Source: Narthecium ossifragum
Lineage: Eukaryota > Streptophyta > Magnoliopsida > Dioscoreales > Nartheciaceae
Length of the DNA stretch: 64,000 nucleotides
Assembly: GCA_963920575.1 (NCBI GenBank)
Contig: OY986970.1
Coordinates: 2,312,959 to 2,376,958 of the forward strand
Reading direction: 5' to 3'
In this document: positions 26,204 through 37,272 of the stretch, one piece after another
Position numbering within the stretch: position 1 is the stretch's first letter
Layout: each line of letters begins with the position of its first letter
Translations under genes and position numbers: made by a program
The notes under the pieces: generated by a model
Told to the model about the DNA's origin: nothing
The model's database searches: none
The model's input: only the letters and a program-made list of their open reading frames with translations

Positions 26204-29066
26204 TTTTTAATGAGATGAGCCAACTGGCTGAGTATTTACAAAAAACAGGACTGCAAAACTGCAATCAAAAGGAACTGTCGAACAAACCGGTCCCCGACTC
26301 GCATGACCAGACAAACACTGACCCCGTCTTACGGCACGCTCAAGAAACACCATCGGCTCTCGCGTTACATTCCCTAGATATATGGAGGAACAAGACCGAG
26401 TCAAAGAGAAGAACATGTAGTCATATGTTATTCGCTATTCCTTCAAGGTCGGGCGCACATCCCCTCAACCCATTCAAGATACTCACTGCTGAGAGGGAGT
26501 CTAATTCTAAGATAAGGTTCTTGAGACCAAAGATTTTAGCCCTCTTCATGGCTTCTAGCAAGGCTTCCATTTCTGCAAATAAAAAGAGCATGTAACCGTT
26601 GGTCTTGTCCATGCCCAAACTACCTTCCTGTCACTTGTAAGACCAACCATACCTAAGGTTGTGGTGTTCGACGAGGGATCGATGGACGCATCCGTTTGAA
26701 TCACCCAAGTTCCATCTAGATAAGATTGTCTAGTCGCCTATGAGGGCAAGCTTGATTTCATGTGACCATGGAACTCGTTCACCAATCTCGTAATCCTGCA
26801 AGCAATGGCTTCAACCGAGTCCCCCTTCTCACCAAAACTATGGCATTCCGATCCTTCCATGTTTGCCATATACCATAAGCAAGGAATGTCTTAATTCTTT
26901 TGGATCCACTTCCAGCTAAGGCGCCAATATATTCATCGAGGTTTCTCAGGGGAAAGCTCAGATTCTCTTTTCCTATAATTAGAGAGAAGACCTTGAAGAT
27001 GAACTCACATCCAAATATGGCATGCCCAATAGTTTCATACTCTTTCCTGCATCTTGGGCACTCTCTTTCTGGGGACAGCCACAGCCGCTAAATGGATTCA
27101 CGAACAGGGAGCTTGCTGTGGACGACTCTCCATAGGAAATGCCTAATTCTTGGGCCGGTTGGGGCTCTCCAAACACTTGACCAGAGTTCTTCTTCTTCAG
27201 TTCTGGAGTGGGGAATAGTTTCTTGAATTTGTGTCAAATAGGTCGATGCCGAGCAAACCCGATCATAGCCGTTGAATGGCCAGTGGCTGCAATCCCTATT
27301 GCCGATGCTCTGTTCCATGATGAGGTCAACTAGGGAAGGATGGAGTGAAGCTCAGTGAAGCTCTCAGAACATCAACGTCCCAAGCACCATTGTTGATCAG
27401 TGCTTCAACTTCAATGCTTTCTAGATCATTGTAGACATTGAACATGGTAGGCCAACTAGATAAAGGGGTATATGTGATCCAAGCATCAAAAATAATATTG
27501 AGCTTGTTGTTGATGCCTGGTTTCCAAATGAGCCTCTTCCTCAGAGAGTTCGCAGCAGAATAGATTTGTTTCCAGTGATTAGAGACTAATCCAGATCCGC
27601 TGCAGGAGGGAAGATGTCCACGTAGTTGATACTTGGCATTTGTGATCTCCTTCCAAATATTGGTCCCTGGGTCAAGAAAGGTAGCTGCTCGTTTGGCCTT
27701 GAGAGCAATTTGCCAATAACAAAGATCCTTTACTCCCAATCCCCCTACCTCCTTAGGAGTGCAAACATTCTTCAATGCTAAATTACATATTTCGGACTTT
27801 CGATCTCTCCAAAGAAAGTCCCTGCAAATGTGATCAATTTTCTTTTATAATACCCAGAGGGACATGAGAAGTTGTCATGATGAATGTAGGAATTGCTTGT
27901 AGGACTGATTTCAGTAGGACCAATCTTCCCGGATCAGAGATATTCTTTCCTTGTCATGAGAACACCCGACTAACTAGCTTATCCAATAGCGGTGAACAAT
28001 CAGCTGCCGAGAGCCTTCCTACACATAGAGGGGCACCTAGGTACGTCCAATTGCCTTCCGCCTTTGAAAACCCAAGGATGCAACATATGGTGGACTTCCT
28101 TTCATCCGAGACTGTAGGTGAGAAGCGCACACTCAATTTGGAAACGTTCATCTCCAAACCTGAGAGTAGCTTGAACTTGAGCATAGAGTCATTCACTCTT
28201 CTTGCTTGCTTTGGAAAAGATTAGGCAATCATCAGCGTAAACGAGATGAGAAAAGGAGAAGGTAGAGCCTCTAAACTGCAAGCCCTTGAGCCCAGCCGAT
28301 GGGTTCTTCAAGATCCTGGAAAGCACTTCATGCACCACAAGAAAAATATACGATCAAAGTGGATCTCCTTGTCTTATTCTGCATATAGAGGTGAATCTTT
28401 CATGAATTTTGTCGTTTACTATGACAGAGAATCACGAACCAGTAACACAGGCCATGACTAGAGCAACCCATATCAACGGAAAGCCCATGGCTGTTAGGAC
28501 CTTCGCTAGGAAACACCACTTCATCCAATCATATGCTGTCTTTAGATCAACTTTTAGCACTATTAAGCTACTAGACTTGGGAGCTATTTTCATGGAGTGA
28601 ATAACTTTTTTGGCTGCATCAATGTTGTCATGTATACATCTGCCTGAAAGGAATGCAGACTGCTCTGGTCCGATGAGACTGCCAAGAACAAACTTCTTGC
28701 GTTTGGCAAGGATGGTCGTGATCACCTTATATCCCACATTGCATAGACTAATTGGTCTATAGTTCTTCACTACTTGGGGAAACTTGCATTTAAGGACTAA
28801 TGTAATGAAGGTTTCGTTCCAGTTGAGAGGGACGCGGGCAATTCTGAAAAACTTTTTAATGATGGCAACAAAATCTCCACCTACTATGTCCTAGTGGGAG
28901 AGGAAGAACTCAACTGGGATGCCATCGGGGTCAGGGCATTTGTGTTTGCCCATGCTGCGGAGGGCTTCTTTAATCTCATCCTCTAAGACCTCAGAAACAA
29001 GAACAGAATGAAGGTCTTCATTAAGAGTAGGGAGCTCGGGTAGTTCAAGGCTGAACTTAGTGCTAT
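26204..29066 (-). mobile_element. L1-type LINE with reverse transcriptase, main part
   Basis: Starts with a T-run (poly(A) complement) after TCCCATGTTT (26194-26203), which recurs at 31396-31405 as the target duplication. Minus-strand pieces in order: RT fingers (28432-28770: KNYRPISLCNVGYKVITTIL...GRCIHDNI), RT thumb (27954-28196: WTYLGAPLC), post-RT segment (27326-27775), zf-RVT (27088-27318) and RNase H (26421-26618). Many frame breaks make it a pseudoelement. A solo LTR at 29067 splits it; the rest is at 31287-31395. Confidence 0.87.
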
Positions 29067-31286
29067 TGTGAGGACCCGTCCCTCCATCCCTTCGGCTTGT
29101 TGTTTACCCCAAGGGCAATTTTGGGAGATTGCGCCTTGGCGGTCGTTTCACACGGGGTGTGCACACACAGACCTTGTTTGGTACTTGTGTTTGTTTAGAA
29201 AGGTTAGGTGGACCCGAGGTTGGGGGTTCTGGGCTTGGGCCTAGGTCCCTGCCCAAGTTTGCCTTTCAGGGCACAGAAGATCGATCACCTTGGGGTGAAG
29301 ATCGATCCTGTTGCTAGCAGGATCGATCATGCATGCAAGGATGATCGATCCTACGTGTGCCTGGAAGTCTTTGTCGGTGGCTTTCGAAGGACGGCCACCG
29401 CAGTGGCCGTCGCTTCCCCTGTCAGGGGAGGGGAGACTTTTGCTCCCCTCCTTTGCCTTTCCCGCGGTTTCTCCGGCTTTCCCCGGCCTTACCCCCTTCC
29501 CCTCCCCCTCCTTTCTTCCCCTCTTCTTCTTCTTTCCCGCGAATGCTCTGCTTCTTCCCCTGTTCCGACCGCTCCTTTCTCTCCTCCGTTCTTCCTCCTC
29601 CGGCCACCTCACCTGGAGCTTGAAGGCTCGTTGGGTTCGTGGCGAGGCGAGGAAGATCCTTGGCTAGTCTTCGTGGATCGAAGCTGCTCTGAGGAGGTAG
29701 GGTCTTCTTCTAAACTCCGGCTGTTTGAGGGTTTTGTATCCGGGTTTTGTTTTACTTAGATCTCCTTGTGGAGTTGTTCTTTCCCGGTTTTGAGGCCTTG
29801 AGTAGCCTCGTTGTACTCAGATCTACCAACCCACCAAGTTTGGTGGGGTTTGGTTGTGTTTTCCGGCGGTTCTCCGGCCGGAAGCACGCCGGAACCCATC
29901 TTTGGGTGATCGATCCTTCTGGGAGGAAGGATCGGTCCTCTGGTGTGGGCTTGCTGCGCCCAGCACATGATCGATCTTCTTATGGGAGGAGATCGATCAT
30001 GGGGCCTGGGTAAGCATGGTTACCCTTCGTCCCGAGAATGATCGATCTTCCTGGGAGGAAGGATCGATCTTCCCTGGTGCGACTGGAAGGGTGCCCTCTG
30101 TCACCAAAGAGATCGATCTCCCTGGGAGGAATGATCGATCTTCTTTGGCTCGACAGCGAGGGAAGCTCACTGTTGCTTGGATGATCGATCCTTCCCTTGG
30201 TGAGGATCGATCCTTCAGTAGCAGAGAGGGTTTTCAAGAGTTTTGCCCGCGGGGCTTCGCATGCAAGTGACTTTTTACGGTTTTACCCTCGGGGTTTATC
30301 ATGTAATGAATTATGTATGAATGCTCATCGCTTTGTGGTTGAACTGGGAGGGTGATGCCTCCCAGGTGTGTAGAATAAATGGGCTGACGGTATGCCCTTA
30401 CCGCTTTGTGGTGAACCGAGGGAGTCATGACCCTCGGGAGTGTTTAGTATAAATGGGCCGAAGGTGTGCCCTTGCTGTGTTGTTTGTTTACAGCTTTATC
30501 ATACATATCCTGCCCTTTTTCCTGTGCATTAGACATGCTAGGATAGGTTGGGTGGGTGTTGACTCTGCTGCTTAGAGTACCGAGTGATGGTAGTCTTAAC
30601 TTCGGTTGTTCCGCCAAGTGCGGTGATCCCGCTTGGAGAAGGGGGTCCTACTGGTTGCGTCGTGTCCACCCTGTGTCAGGGAATGTCGGAGTTGCCCACC
30701 CCTGAGCAGTGGCGTTATCGGAGATACGCACTTAGGACAGGAACCCTTCGGGTTATTGATGGGATTGTGGGATCCTTGGCAAGCCTCGGTATTTGGCATC
30801 AGAGTGTGTCCGGTTGCTTTACCCTTGTGTGTGTGGGAGTTGTAGAGTAGGACCCTGCTGAGCTGTTGCTCATGCCTACCTGGACTGTGTTTGTTGCAGG
30901 TGCAGGTGGCCGCTCTGTCCCAGTATTACCCCCTCGGTCGTCTCGTGGCAGCGGGCCGGATCCTGACCATGTCTGAGGGTCAGGATGGGTTCGTGTGCGC
31001 CTTCGCGGAGACCCCGGTGGGTGTTGCAGTTTCTTTTTGGGGACTGTTGATCCCTTGTGGTTTGCTGTACTAAACTCTGTTAACTCTTTTATTACCGTTT
31101 TTGTAATAAATGTTAATAGCTGTGGTTTAGTAGCTTGCTTCCGCTCTTTCTCTGTGCTGTCCAGCTGTTTCCGCCAGCTGGGCTTTAGTCTCAACTGTTT
31201 CCGCCAGTTGAAGCTAGTGGTTGTGGTGTTCGTTTTTCCCCCCTCGTGTCCCGGCCCGGGTGCGCCCTGCGGGTCGGGGCGCGACA
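29067..31286. mobile_element. Solo LTR (2.22 kb) with GATCGATC arrays
   Basis: Begins TGTGAGGACCCGTCCC, ends GGTCGGGGCGCGACA, and is flanked by a perfect 5-bp duplication GCTAT (29062-29066, 31287-31291). It sits inside a LINE and has no gag-pol, so it is a solo LTR, probably of a Ty3/gypsy-type element. It carries well over ten GATCGATC-type palindromes at 29280-29360 and 29905-30215, and a two-copy 73-bp tandem repeat at 30329-30476. Its open frames are not recognisable proteins. Confidence 0.9.
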
Positions 31287-31395
31287 GCTATCTTCAGTCC
31301 AAAGCTTTGAAAAGTAGCTGACAAAAATTGCGCCAATGTTATCATGATCTGTAACCATCTGACCATTGTTTCCCAAGATCCCTACTATCTTCGAG
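31287..31395 (-). mobile_element. 5' remainder of the split LINE
   Basis: The minus-strand reading GNNGQMVTDHDNIGAIFVSY is the segment just upstream of RT in plant LINEs and joins the frame cut at 29066. The 5-bp GCTAT duplication belongs to the inserted LTR; the LINE's own duplication follows at 31396-31405. Confidence 0.8.
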
Positions 31396-31402
31396 TCCCA
31401 TG

Positions 31403-31613
31403 TTTGGTATGAGAATAAAGGGGAATAACTCTTTTATTCCCATAGTTATCCCCAAACACCTTTTCCTATCTCAAGTAATTATTACTCATTTATTCCAATT
31501 CTACAACTTGACTTATTCTTTTTTCAAGTAATCATAACTTTATCCTCACCTTTTATTCCATGTTTGTTAACCCCAAAATCCCTTAACCCGGAATAGCTTA
31601 TTCCCATACCAAA
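31403..31613. mobile_element. Short MITE-like element with GTTTGGTATGRGAATAA ends
   Basis: Left end GTTTGGTATGAGAATAA and right end TTATTCCCATACCAAAC are near-perfect inverted repeats bounding about 210 bases. The related repeat copy at 38391-38450 lacks it. The target duplication is unclear because the neighbouring LINE inserted at its left edge. Confidence 0.65.
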
Positions 31614-32534
31614 CGCAAGAGCGTCCAATGTGTCATCTCCACCGCCACTTAAATAAAATCCATGATAAAAATTACGAAGTAATTTCGCCAATCATTTCAA
31701 TGATGTAAATAACCTAATATATAACGGAAAAGCATAAATCCAATTACCTAAAAATGTTTTGGTTATATACCTCTCAAATAAAAACTTAACTGCTCATATG
31801 TTTTCGTAAAATCGCTAATTTGTGTTTTTTTTACATATGTCCGGAAGGATTCATCATTCATAAGTGAATATATAACAAAACCTCATAAAGTAAATAAAAT
31901 GTTTTGAAAATGACCAAAAATAGTATGTTCTAAGATTATGAAAAATAGTAAATTTGCACTGAACATGTAATTTCAATCTTTTATTGATGATAATGGAAAA
32001 ATAAAACTAAATAGCAAAATAGTCAATTTGAAGTGTTAAATTGAAGGAGTTTGAGTAGGATCCTAATATTTAATAAAGCATTACTAAGCCTAAAATATAT
32101 AACAAATACATTTACATTGGCTAAATCTCTTGATTTAGATCTCTATCTTGTAAGACTGGGATCTAATGCACAATAAGTCGGTTGTTATAAATTATATCAA
32201 GTTGTGTTATTGTATTTAGCATATGCTTCTCTATCTAATGCAACGGTTACTCCATAAACTTTAAAGATTAGCATATGAATGGCTACTGGATATGATTACT
32301 TATAGATGAGATGTTGTTGGCAGAAGGATGATGCATTATGCATAGAATTCTCTTCTCTCGCTTTCCATGTATGGGTTCGAGTTTATTGAAATGTTATACA
32401 GGATAAGTTGTGTCATCCAACTTATGCCTGAAAACGGAAAAAAAGGAAGGAAGGACAAAAAAAAGAAAAAAATTAGAACAGAACAACTAAACTTCCAACT
32501 CTTATGAGATAACATTAACTAAGTACTAACTAAG
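31614..32534. repeat. Old dispersed-repeat fragment
   Basis: Shares long words with 20460-21060 and 38390-38450 (for example CACCGCCACTTAAATAAAAT, ATAACGGAAAAGCATAAATC). No coding potential is seen. It continues the repeat interrupted by the MITE and LINE to its left. Confidence 0.55.
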
Positions 32535-32732
32535 TACTACAAGCATCGTCGATGGGGTCTGTCCTTTTTTGGACGATACTCAGGGTTGAAAATGTAGTAG
32601 CTGATGCTATAGCTCGGTCGTATCGTTCCTCTGGAGTGTGATTTGTTAGGCAACCGGAGGACTATCGACCGACGCTGGTTCATGTTTTGTAGTAGCTTTG
32701 GAGTCCAAGGCTCAACTCATCAACATAAAAAA
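32535..32732 (+). mobile_element. LINE 3' tail, plus strand
   Basis: Plus-strand translation gives the end of a LINE RNase H region (NVVADAIARSYRSSGV), a short 3' end reading GGCTCAACTCATCAACATAA, and an A-run. It matches the 3' ends of the minus-strand LINEs in this window but is oppositely oriented. Fewer than 200 bases remain. Confidence 0.75.
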
Positions 32733-33095
32733 AAACTAAGAAATGAGAAGCCCCTTCTAACACATCACTCCAACTAAGTACTAACTAAGCTCTAACTCAA
32801 ACCAAGTAAGCACCTAATCACTCTATGGCAGGCCTTTCTCCATCCACTGCTAAGATTAAATTATATCAAGTTGTGTATGATGGTGGATTTTTTTTTTTTT
32901 TTTTTTTTTGGTCTCAACTATTTGATTCAATGTATATTCAGCTTCTGGAGTATGCTAATCTTACTTCTTTTTTTGACTAATTGTGATGTAGTAAATTGTC
33001 AGCTTGTTAACACTGACTTGTAATCAGAGATTTTTTATTTTCCCATTTTCGTTGAATAGCACATTGGAAGGTGGGGGGTCAGCAGTCCGATGCGA

Positions 33096-33295
33096 NNNNN
33101 NNNNNNNNNNNNNNNNNNNNNNNNNNNNNNNNNNNNNNNNNNNNNNNNNNNNNNNNNNNNNNNNNNNNNNNNNNNNNNNNNNNNNNNNNNNNNNNNNNNN
33201 NNNNNNNNNNNNNNNNNNNNNNNNNNNNNNNNNNNNNNNNNNNNNNNNNNNNNNNNNNNNNNNNNNNNNNNNNNNNNNNNNNNNNNNNNNNNNNN
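33096..33295. other. Assembly gap (200 N)
   Basis: Exactly 200 undetermined bases, a typical fixed-size scaffold gap, so the true distance is unknown. Translated frames across it are meaningless. Confidence 0.99.
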
Positions 33296-33467
33296 GGGTT
33301 GCCTTCCCATGATCCCAAGAACCTCTGACAGTTGCTCTCCACTTTGCCGACAATGATATCTTAGCGGTTGTTATCCATGATCAATGTTGGTTGGGTCCCA
33401 CTATGTCTCGATTTTGACCCACATTTTGACCCTTGAAATATGCCAAATTTTGGCGGTAACAGTTGGA

Positions 33468-33925
33468 TGGGCTCCAATGAATATGAGTTATCTTTGCTTT
33501 GCTCCAATGAATAAGAGTGACCTTTGCGCTCTGATACCATGTGAATTTCACAAATTATATCCCAAAAGCTCTAGTAGATAATGGAAAACAATAAGTTCAT
33601 ATATTATATATCATAGTTTAGGAATTCTAATATATTTATACTAAATTTAATATGAATTCACTATTTGTGATTGTTTTATAATTCTAACTATTTTTTGTAA
33701 CTTCTAGTCTTTCTAATCATTTCGATCATAGATCTCTCAATTCATTGCCGCAAATCAAAAACATGCTACAAGCTAGTCTCTAACTTATATATATATATGA
33801 AATTACTAAAAATAGTAGATCTGAAATTACCAAAAATAGTACCTATTATCCTAAGCGCACACATGATAAGTTATTTTGAAATTATTTTTCTAAGATAATA
33901 AAATTGTCTCAGATTCAGTTAGTTT
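33468..33925 (-). mobile_element. Copia-type LTR end with primer-binding site, copy 1
   Basis: On the minus strand an AT-rich LTR ends ...GAAATTCACA and is followed at once by TGGTATCAGAGC (33538-33527), the usual initiator-Met-tRNA primer-binding site of plant copia elements. About 60 bases of internal leader follow. No gag or pol remains. The segment 33678-33687 (ATAATTCTAA) is the unoccupied counterpart of the Pack-MULE site at 34224. Confidence 0.75.
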
Positions 33926-34012
33926 CATGAGAGATGTGAGGCTGACAATTTCTTCTCAATATGTATCTTCCAGTTTTGTACATATCCCCCGTGAGAAAAA
34001 CTCCTAGGCTGG

Positions 34013-34233
34013 ATGGGCTCCAATGAATATGAGTTATCTTTGCTCTGCTTCAATGAATATAAGTTACCTTTGCGCTCTGATACCATGTGAATTTCATAAA
34101 TCATATCCCAAAAGCTCTAGTAGATAATGGAAAACAATAAATTTATATATTATATATCATAGTTTAGGAATTCTAATATATTTATGCTAAGTTTAATATG
34201 AATTCACTATTTGTGATTGTTTTATAATTCTAA
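34013..34233 (-). mobile_element. Copia-type LTR end with primer-binding site, copy 2 (lower part)
   Basis: Nearly identical to 33468-33690: same leader, same TGGTATCAGAGC (34085-34074) and same LTR end. The LTR is interrupted at 34233 by the Pack-MULE and resumes at 36639. Confidence 0.75.
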
Positions 34234-34395
34234 GGCTAAAGTATGCGTTTGGTACCTGGGTTTTCAGTCAAATTTTTATGTGATACCTGGGTTTTGAAAA
34301 GTAGACATTGAATACCTATTTTTCGCGAACCATTTTTACTTGATTCCTCCGTCCAACTGCCGTCTGCCGGTCTAACGGCGGCCCGAGCGAACCGG
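34234..34395 (+). repeat. Pack-MULE left terminal inverted repeat
   Basis: 162 bases, reverse complement of 36467-36628 at about 98%. It ends GCGAACCGG, after which the two arms diverge. Confidence 0.93.
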
Positions 34396-34517
34396 AACGG
34401 ACCGGTCGAGTCGGCTAACAAAACATATGTTATGTCAGACGAATAAATGCTGATAGTGACATTTAGACATGTGACGTAAGCCATGCTAAATATTCACGTG
34501 ATTAGATATTAGCCAAC

Positions 34518-35070
34518 CCGTCGGAGACACTTCCCCTCTCCACCGCCTCCTCCGCTCTCTCCCTCCTCCGCTCCCCTCTCCCCTCCGCCCCTGCCTTCGT
34601 CGACGCCGCCACCGGGGCCTCCATTTCCTTCACGGAGTTCGTCTCCCAGGTCCGGTCTCTCGCCTCCGCCCTCCGATCTCGGGAAGCTACTTCGCTCTAC
34701 TCTCCATCGGCGTAGGCCTCTCCCCCGGCAATCCCCTCTCCAACGCTGCAGCCGCTGGAATCAAGGGATCCAAGAAGCGGCTACTGCGCCGAGATGAAGA
34801 CCTACCGCAGCCTCCGCCCGGTGGCGCAGCTCCCGCCGGAGACAGTTCCCCTCTCCACCGCCTCCTACGCTCTCTCCCTCCTCCACTCCCCTCTCCCCTC
34901 CGCCCCCGCCTTCGTTGACGCCGCCACCGGGGCCTCCATTTCCTTCCCGGAGTTCGTCTCCCAGGTCCGGTCTCTCGCCTCCGCCCTCCGATCTCGGGAA
35001 GGTTTAGGTTTATCTCGAGGCGAGGTTGCCTTGGCTCTCCCCTTCCCACCTCCATGTCCCCGTCGCCACA
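34518..35070 (+). pseudogene. Captured 4-coumarate:CoA ligase-like fragment, partly duplicated
   Basis: 34794-35070 encodes an N-terminus like 4CL/OPC-8:CoA ligases: MKTYRSLRPVAQLPPETVPL, then FVDAATGASISFPEFVSQVR and GEVALALP, after which the frame is lost. An earlier partial copy at 34518-34765 repeats the FVDAATGASISFTEFVSQVR part and continues to a different downstream piece (GVGLSPGNPLSNAA), as if two exons were joined. The AMP-binding catalytic motifs are absent, so it cannot encode an enzyme. Confidence 0.7.
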
Positions 35071-35280
35071 GCACTCCCCTGGCTAGCTTCCACAGTCCCT
35101 CCCTGTCTCCCCCACCCTCGCCCGCTTCCTCCCTTGGCCATTGCCCTCCTCTGGGACAGCGCAAGGGACCAGAGCGTCCACTCCGGCGGCGGCGGGGTTC
35201 CCACGAAGCCAGGAGGGTAGGTCGGGGTGGGCCGCGCTAGCGGCGGGGAGGGAGGCAGAGAGCTGGGCGGCAGTATTGAG

Positions 35281-35478
35281 CCACGCCGCGAGGATGCCGA
35301 GTCCCGGGGCGACGAGGTCGGGCTTCAGGATGTCGGGCGACTGAGGATTGGGTCCGTGAGCGGAGAACGCTGCGACCATCGGGGCCGGGTGGACTCCAAG
35401 ACGAGTGCCGCGAAATAGGATGGTGGCGGCGGCGTTGGTGCCAGCAGAGGAGAGAAAACGGCGAAGCTTGTCACCGAC
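35281..35478 (-). pseudogene. Captured subtilisin-like protease fragment
   Basis: The minus-strand reading contains TILFRGTRLGVHPAPMVAAF and GPNPQSPDILKPDLVAPGLG, the conserved block just before the catalytic GTSM box of plant subtilases. The catalytic Ser and all other domains are missing. Its orientation is opposite to the ligase and kinase fragments. Confidence 0.8.
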
Positions 35479-36068
35479 GGCCAACCGCCTCATCTGCCCG
35501 ATCTTCATCTCCACCACCAGCCGCCATCGCCAGCCCCGCCATGCTTCACCAACCACGACGGTCTCCTACCATCTCGACACCGACCTTGCCATAGTCTCCG
35601 CCGCCTCCTACGCCGGCTCCGACCTCTCATCCCTGGTATCGTCCTCCATCACCACCGCTTTGGCCGACATCTCTACACCCAGCGCCACCCATGCCAAGCT
35701 GCTCCGAGCATTCTCTGGACGTGTGCCCACACCTCCGTCGCCTTCGAGCTCGGCCGCCTCTCCAACCATCAACCAAGCACCGCTCCTACCAAGGCTTCGT
35801 CCACAATGCAAAGCCCCGTCGCCAAGCTCTAACCTCGCCCCGGTATCATCAGTCGCTTGGGTTACGCTTCAGTCGACGACAGCAAGGGGGCGGCATCCTC
35901 GAACTCACCAACAATGGCGGCGGCAGCCTTTCTCCTCTCGCCGGTGAAGATTTCCACCCATCGCCACGGCGATCGCCACTGCCGTCTTCCAAGAATCTCA
36001 TGCTTACCCTTATCCCAAACCGAAAGCGTAGTATCCACAACCCTAGTCTCCGATCGATCCCCTCCCCG

Positions 36069-36404
36069 GTGTTCACTTCCGTCACTACCTTCGCCCCCGC
36101 CACCGTCGCTAACCTTGGCTCTGGCTTCGACTTCCTCGGATGCGCCGTTGACAGCGTCGATGACATTGTCACCCTCTCCATCGACCCCTCTGTTGCCCCT
36201 AGCCGCCTCTCTATCTCCTCCATAATGTCCTCCTACCCCTCCACCAAGCTAAAGAAGGGGCTACCTTTGGTTAGCGGGCTCGGCTCCAGTGCAGCCAGCG
36301 CGGCCGGCGCAGCCGCTGTGGTCAACGCCATCTTTGGCTCTCCACTCCCGCCCGCCGACCTCGTTGTCGCTGGTCTACAGTCAGAGAAGAATGTGAGCAG
36401 GTAG
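36069..36404 (+). pseudogene. Captured homoserine kinase fragment
   Basis: The plus-strand reading VFTSVTTFAPATVANLGSGF is the N-terminus of plant homoserine kinase (threonine biosynthesis, GHMP family). It jumps to KKGLPLVSGLGSSAASAAGA, the GHMP ATP-binding loop, with the intervening part missing. It ends at a TAG at 36402. An internal deletion and missing C-terminus rule out function. Confidence 0.82.
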
Positions 36405-36466
36405 AAGGAGGCTGTTCTCTGGCTCGCGGGAAGAAGGAGGTTGTCCGGTCACGTGTAGGCACGTGA

Positions 36467-36628
36467 CCGGTTCGCTCGGGCCGCCGTTAGACCGGCAGAT
36501 GACAGTTGGACGGAGGGATCAAGTAAAAATGGTTCGCGAAAAATAGGTATTCAATGTCTACTTTTCAAAACCCAGGTATCACATAAAAATTTGACTGAAA
36601 ACCCAGGTACCAAACGCATACTTTAGCC
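36467..36628 (-). repeat. Pack-MULE right terminal inverted repeat
   Basis: Mate of 34234-34395; the outer end reads ACGCATACTTTAGCC. Confidence 0.93.
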
Positions 36629-36638
36629 ATAATTCTAA

Positions 36639-37272
36639 CTATTTTTGGTAACTTCTAGTCTCTCTTATCTTTTCGATGATAGATCTCTCGATTCCTTGCT
36701 CCAAATCAAAAACATGTTACAAGTCTCTAACTTATATATATGAAATTACTAAAACTAGTAGATCTAAAATTATCAAAAATAGTACCTATTATCCTAAGCA
36801 CACACACGAGAAGTTATTTTGAAATTATTTTTCTAAGATAATAAAATTGTCATTTTTTTTTCTAAATATTTGTTTTCATCCAAACGTAGGTATATGTATA
36901 CTTGTTGCCCCTACTTCTACTTATGTGCTATTTATCCTTGCAATCTTTTACCCTCAATTTTTTTACCCCATAACAAAACACACTCTAGGTTACATGACAC
37001 AACCATTGACCATTTAAAAGTACCACCCAGGTACCCTTATCCCCATGTCGGGTACATTAATAAGTTTGGTCGGCGCCCATGCCACAACCCGTTAACCCTC
37101 CAACCACATAACTTGCTAAGGTGATACCAACATGGGCGACCCGACCAACCACACCACATCCGCAAACCCGCTCGTCATCCGCAACAGTGCCCGATCCACA
37201 ACCCGCTAAGCCACATGCTAGTTTTAAGAAAAAAAATTCTCAAATTGCACACCTAAAAAAGAAAAGAAATTA
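36639..37272 (-). mobile_element. Copia-type LTR copy 2, upper part, and adjoining repeat
   Basis: Continues the LTR cut at 34233 and parallels 33688-33908 (ACTTCTAGTCTYTCT, CCTATTATCCTAAGC). Beyond 36860 it parallels 23340-23600 and 24260-24680. No coding capacity is seen. It is interrupted at 37272 by a further long-TIR element. Confidence 0.6.

Larger units (their letters stand above)
34234..36628. mobile_element. Pack-MULE with captured fragments of at least three genes
   Basis: 162-bp terminal inverted repeats (34234-34395, 36467-36628) differ at only about three positions. The element begins GGCTAAAGTATGCG and is flanked by a perfect 10-bp duplication ATAATTCTAA (34224-34233, 36629-36638). 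The paralogous copy at 33678 shows the empty site. Long TIRs and a duplication of 9-10 bases are the Mutator signature. The GC-rich interior holds pieces of a 4CL-like ligase (plus, duplicated), a subtilase (minus) and homoserine kinase (plus), plus stretches I cannot name. There is no transposase, so it depends on another MULE. Confidence 0.93.

Noticed and set aside
29208..29759. Open frames in the GC-rich part of the solo LTR
   Set aside because: Overlapping frames exist on both strands; the segment is bounded as an LTR with a 5-bp target duplication.
33004..33356. Apparent open frames across 33.0-33.4 kb
   Set aside because: They exist only because the 200 undetermined bases contain no stop codons.
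34687..35055. Arginine-rich minus-strand frame in the Pack-MULE
   Set aside because: Complement of the captured ligase exon; composition only.
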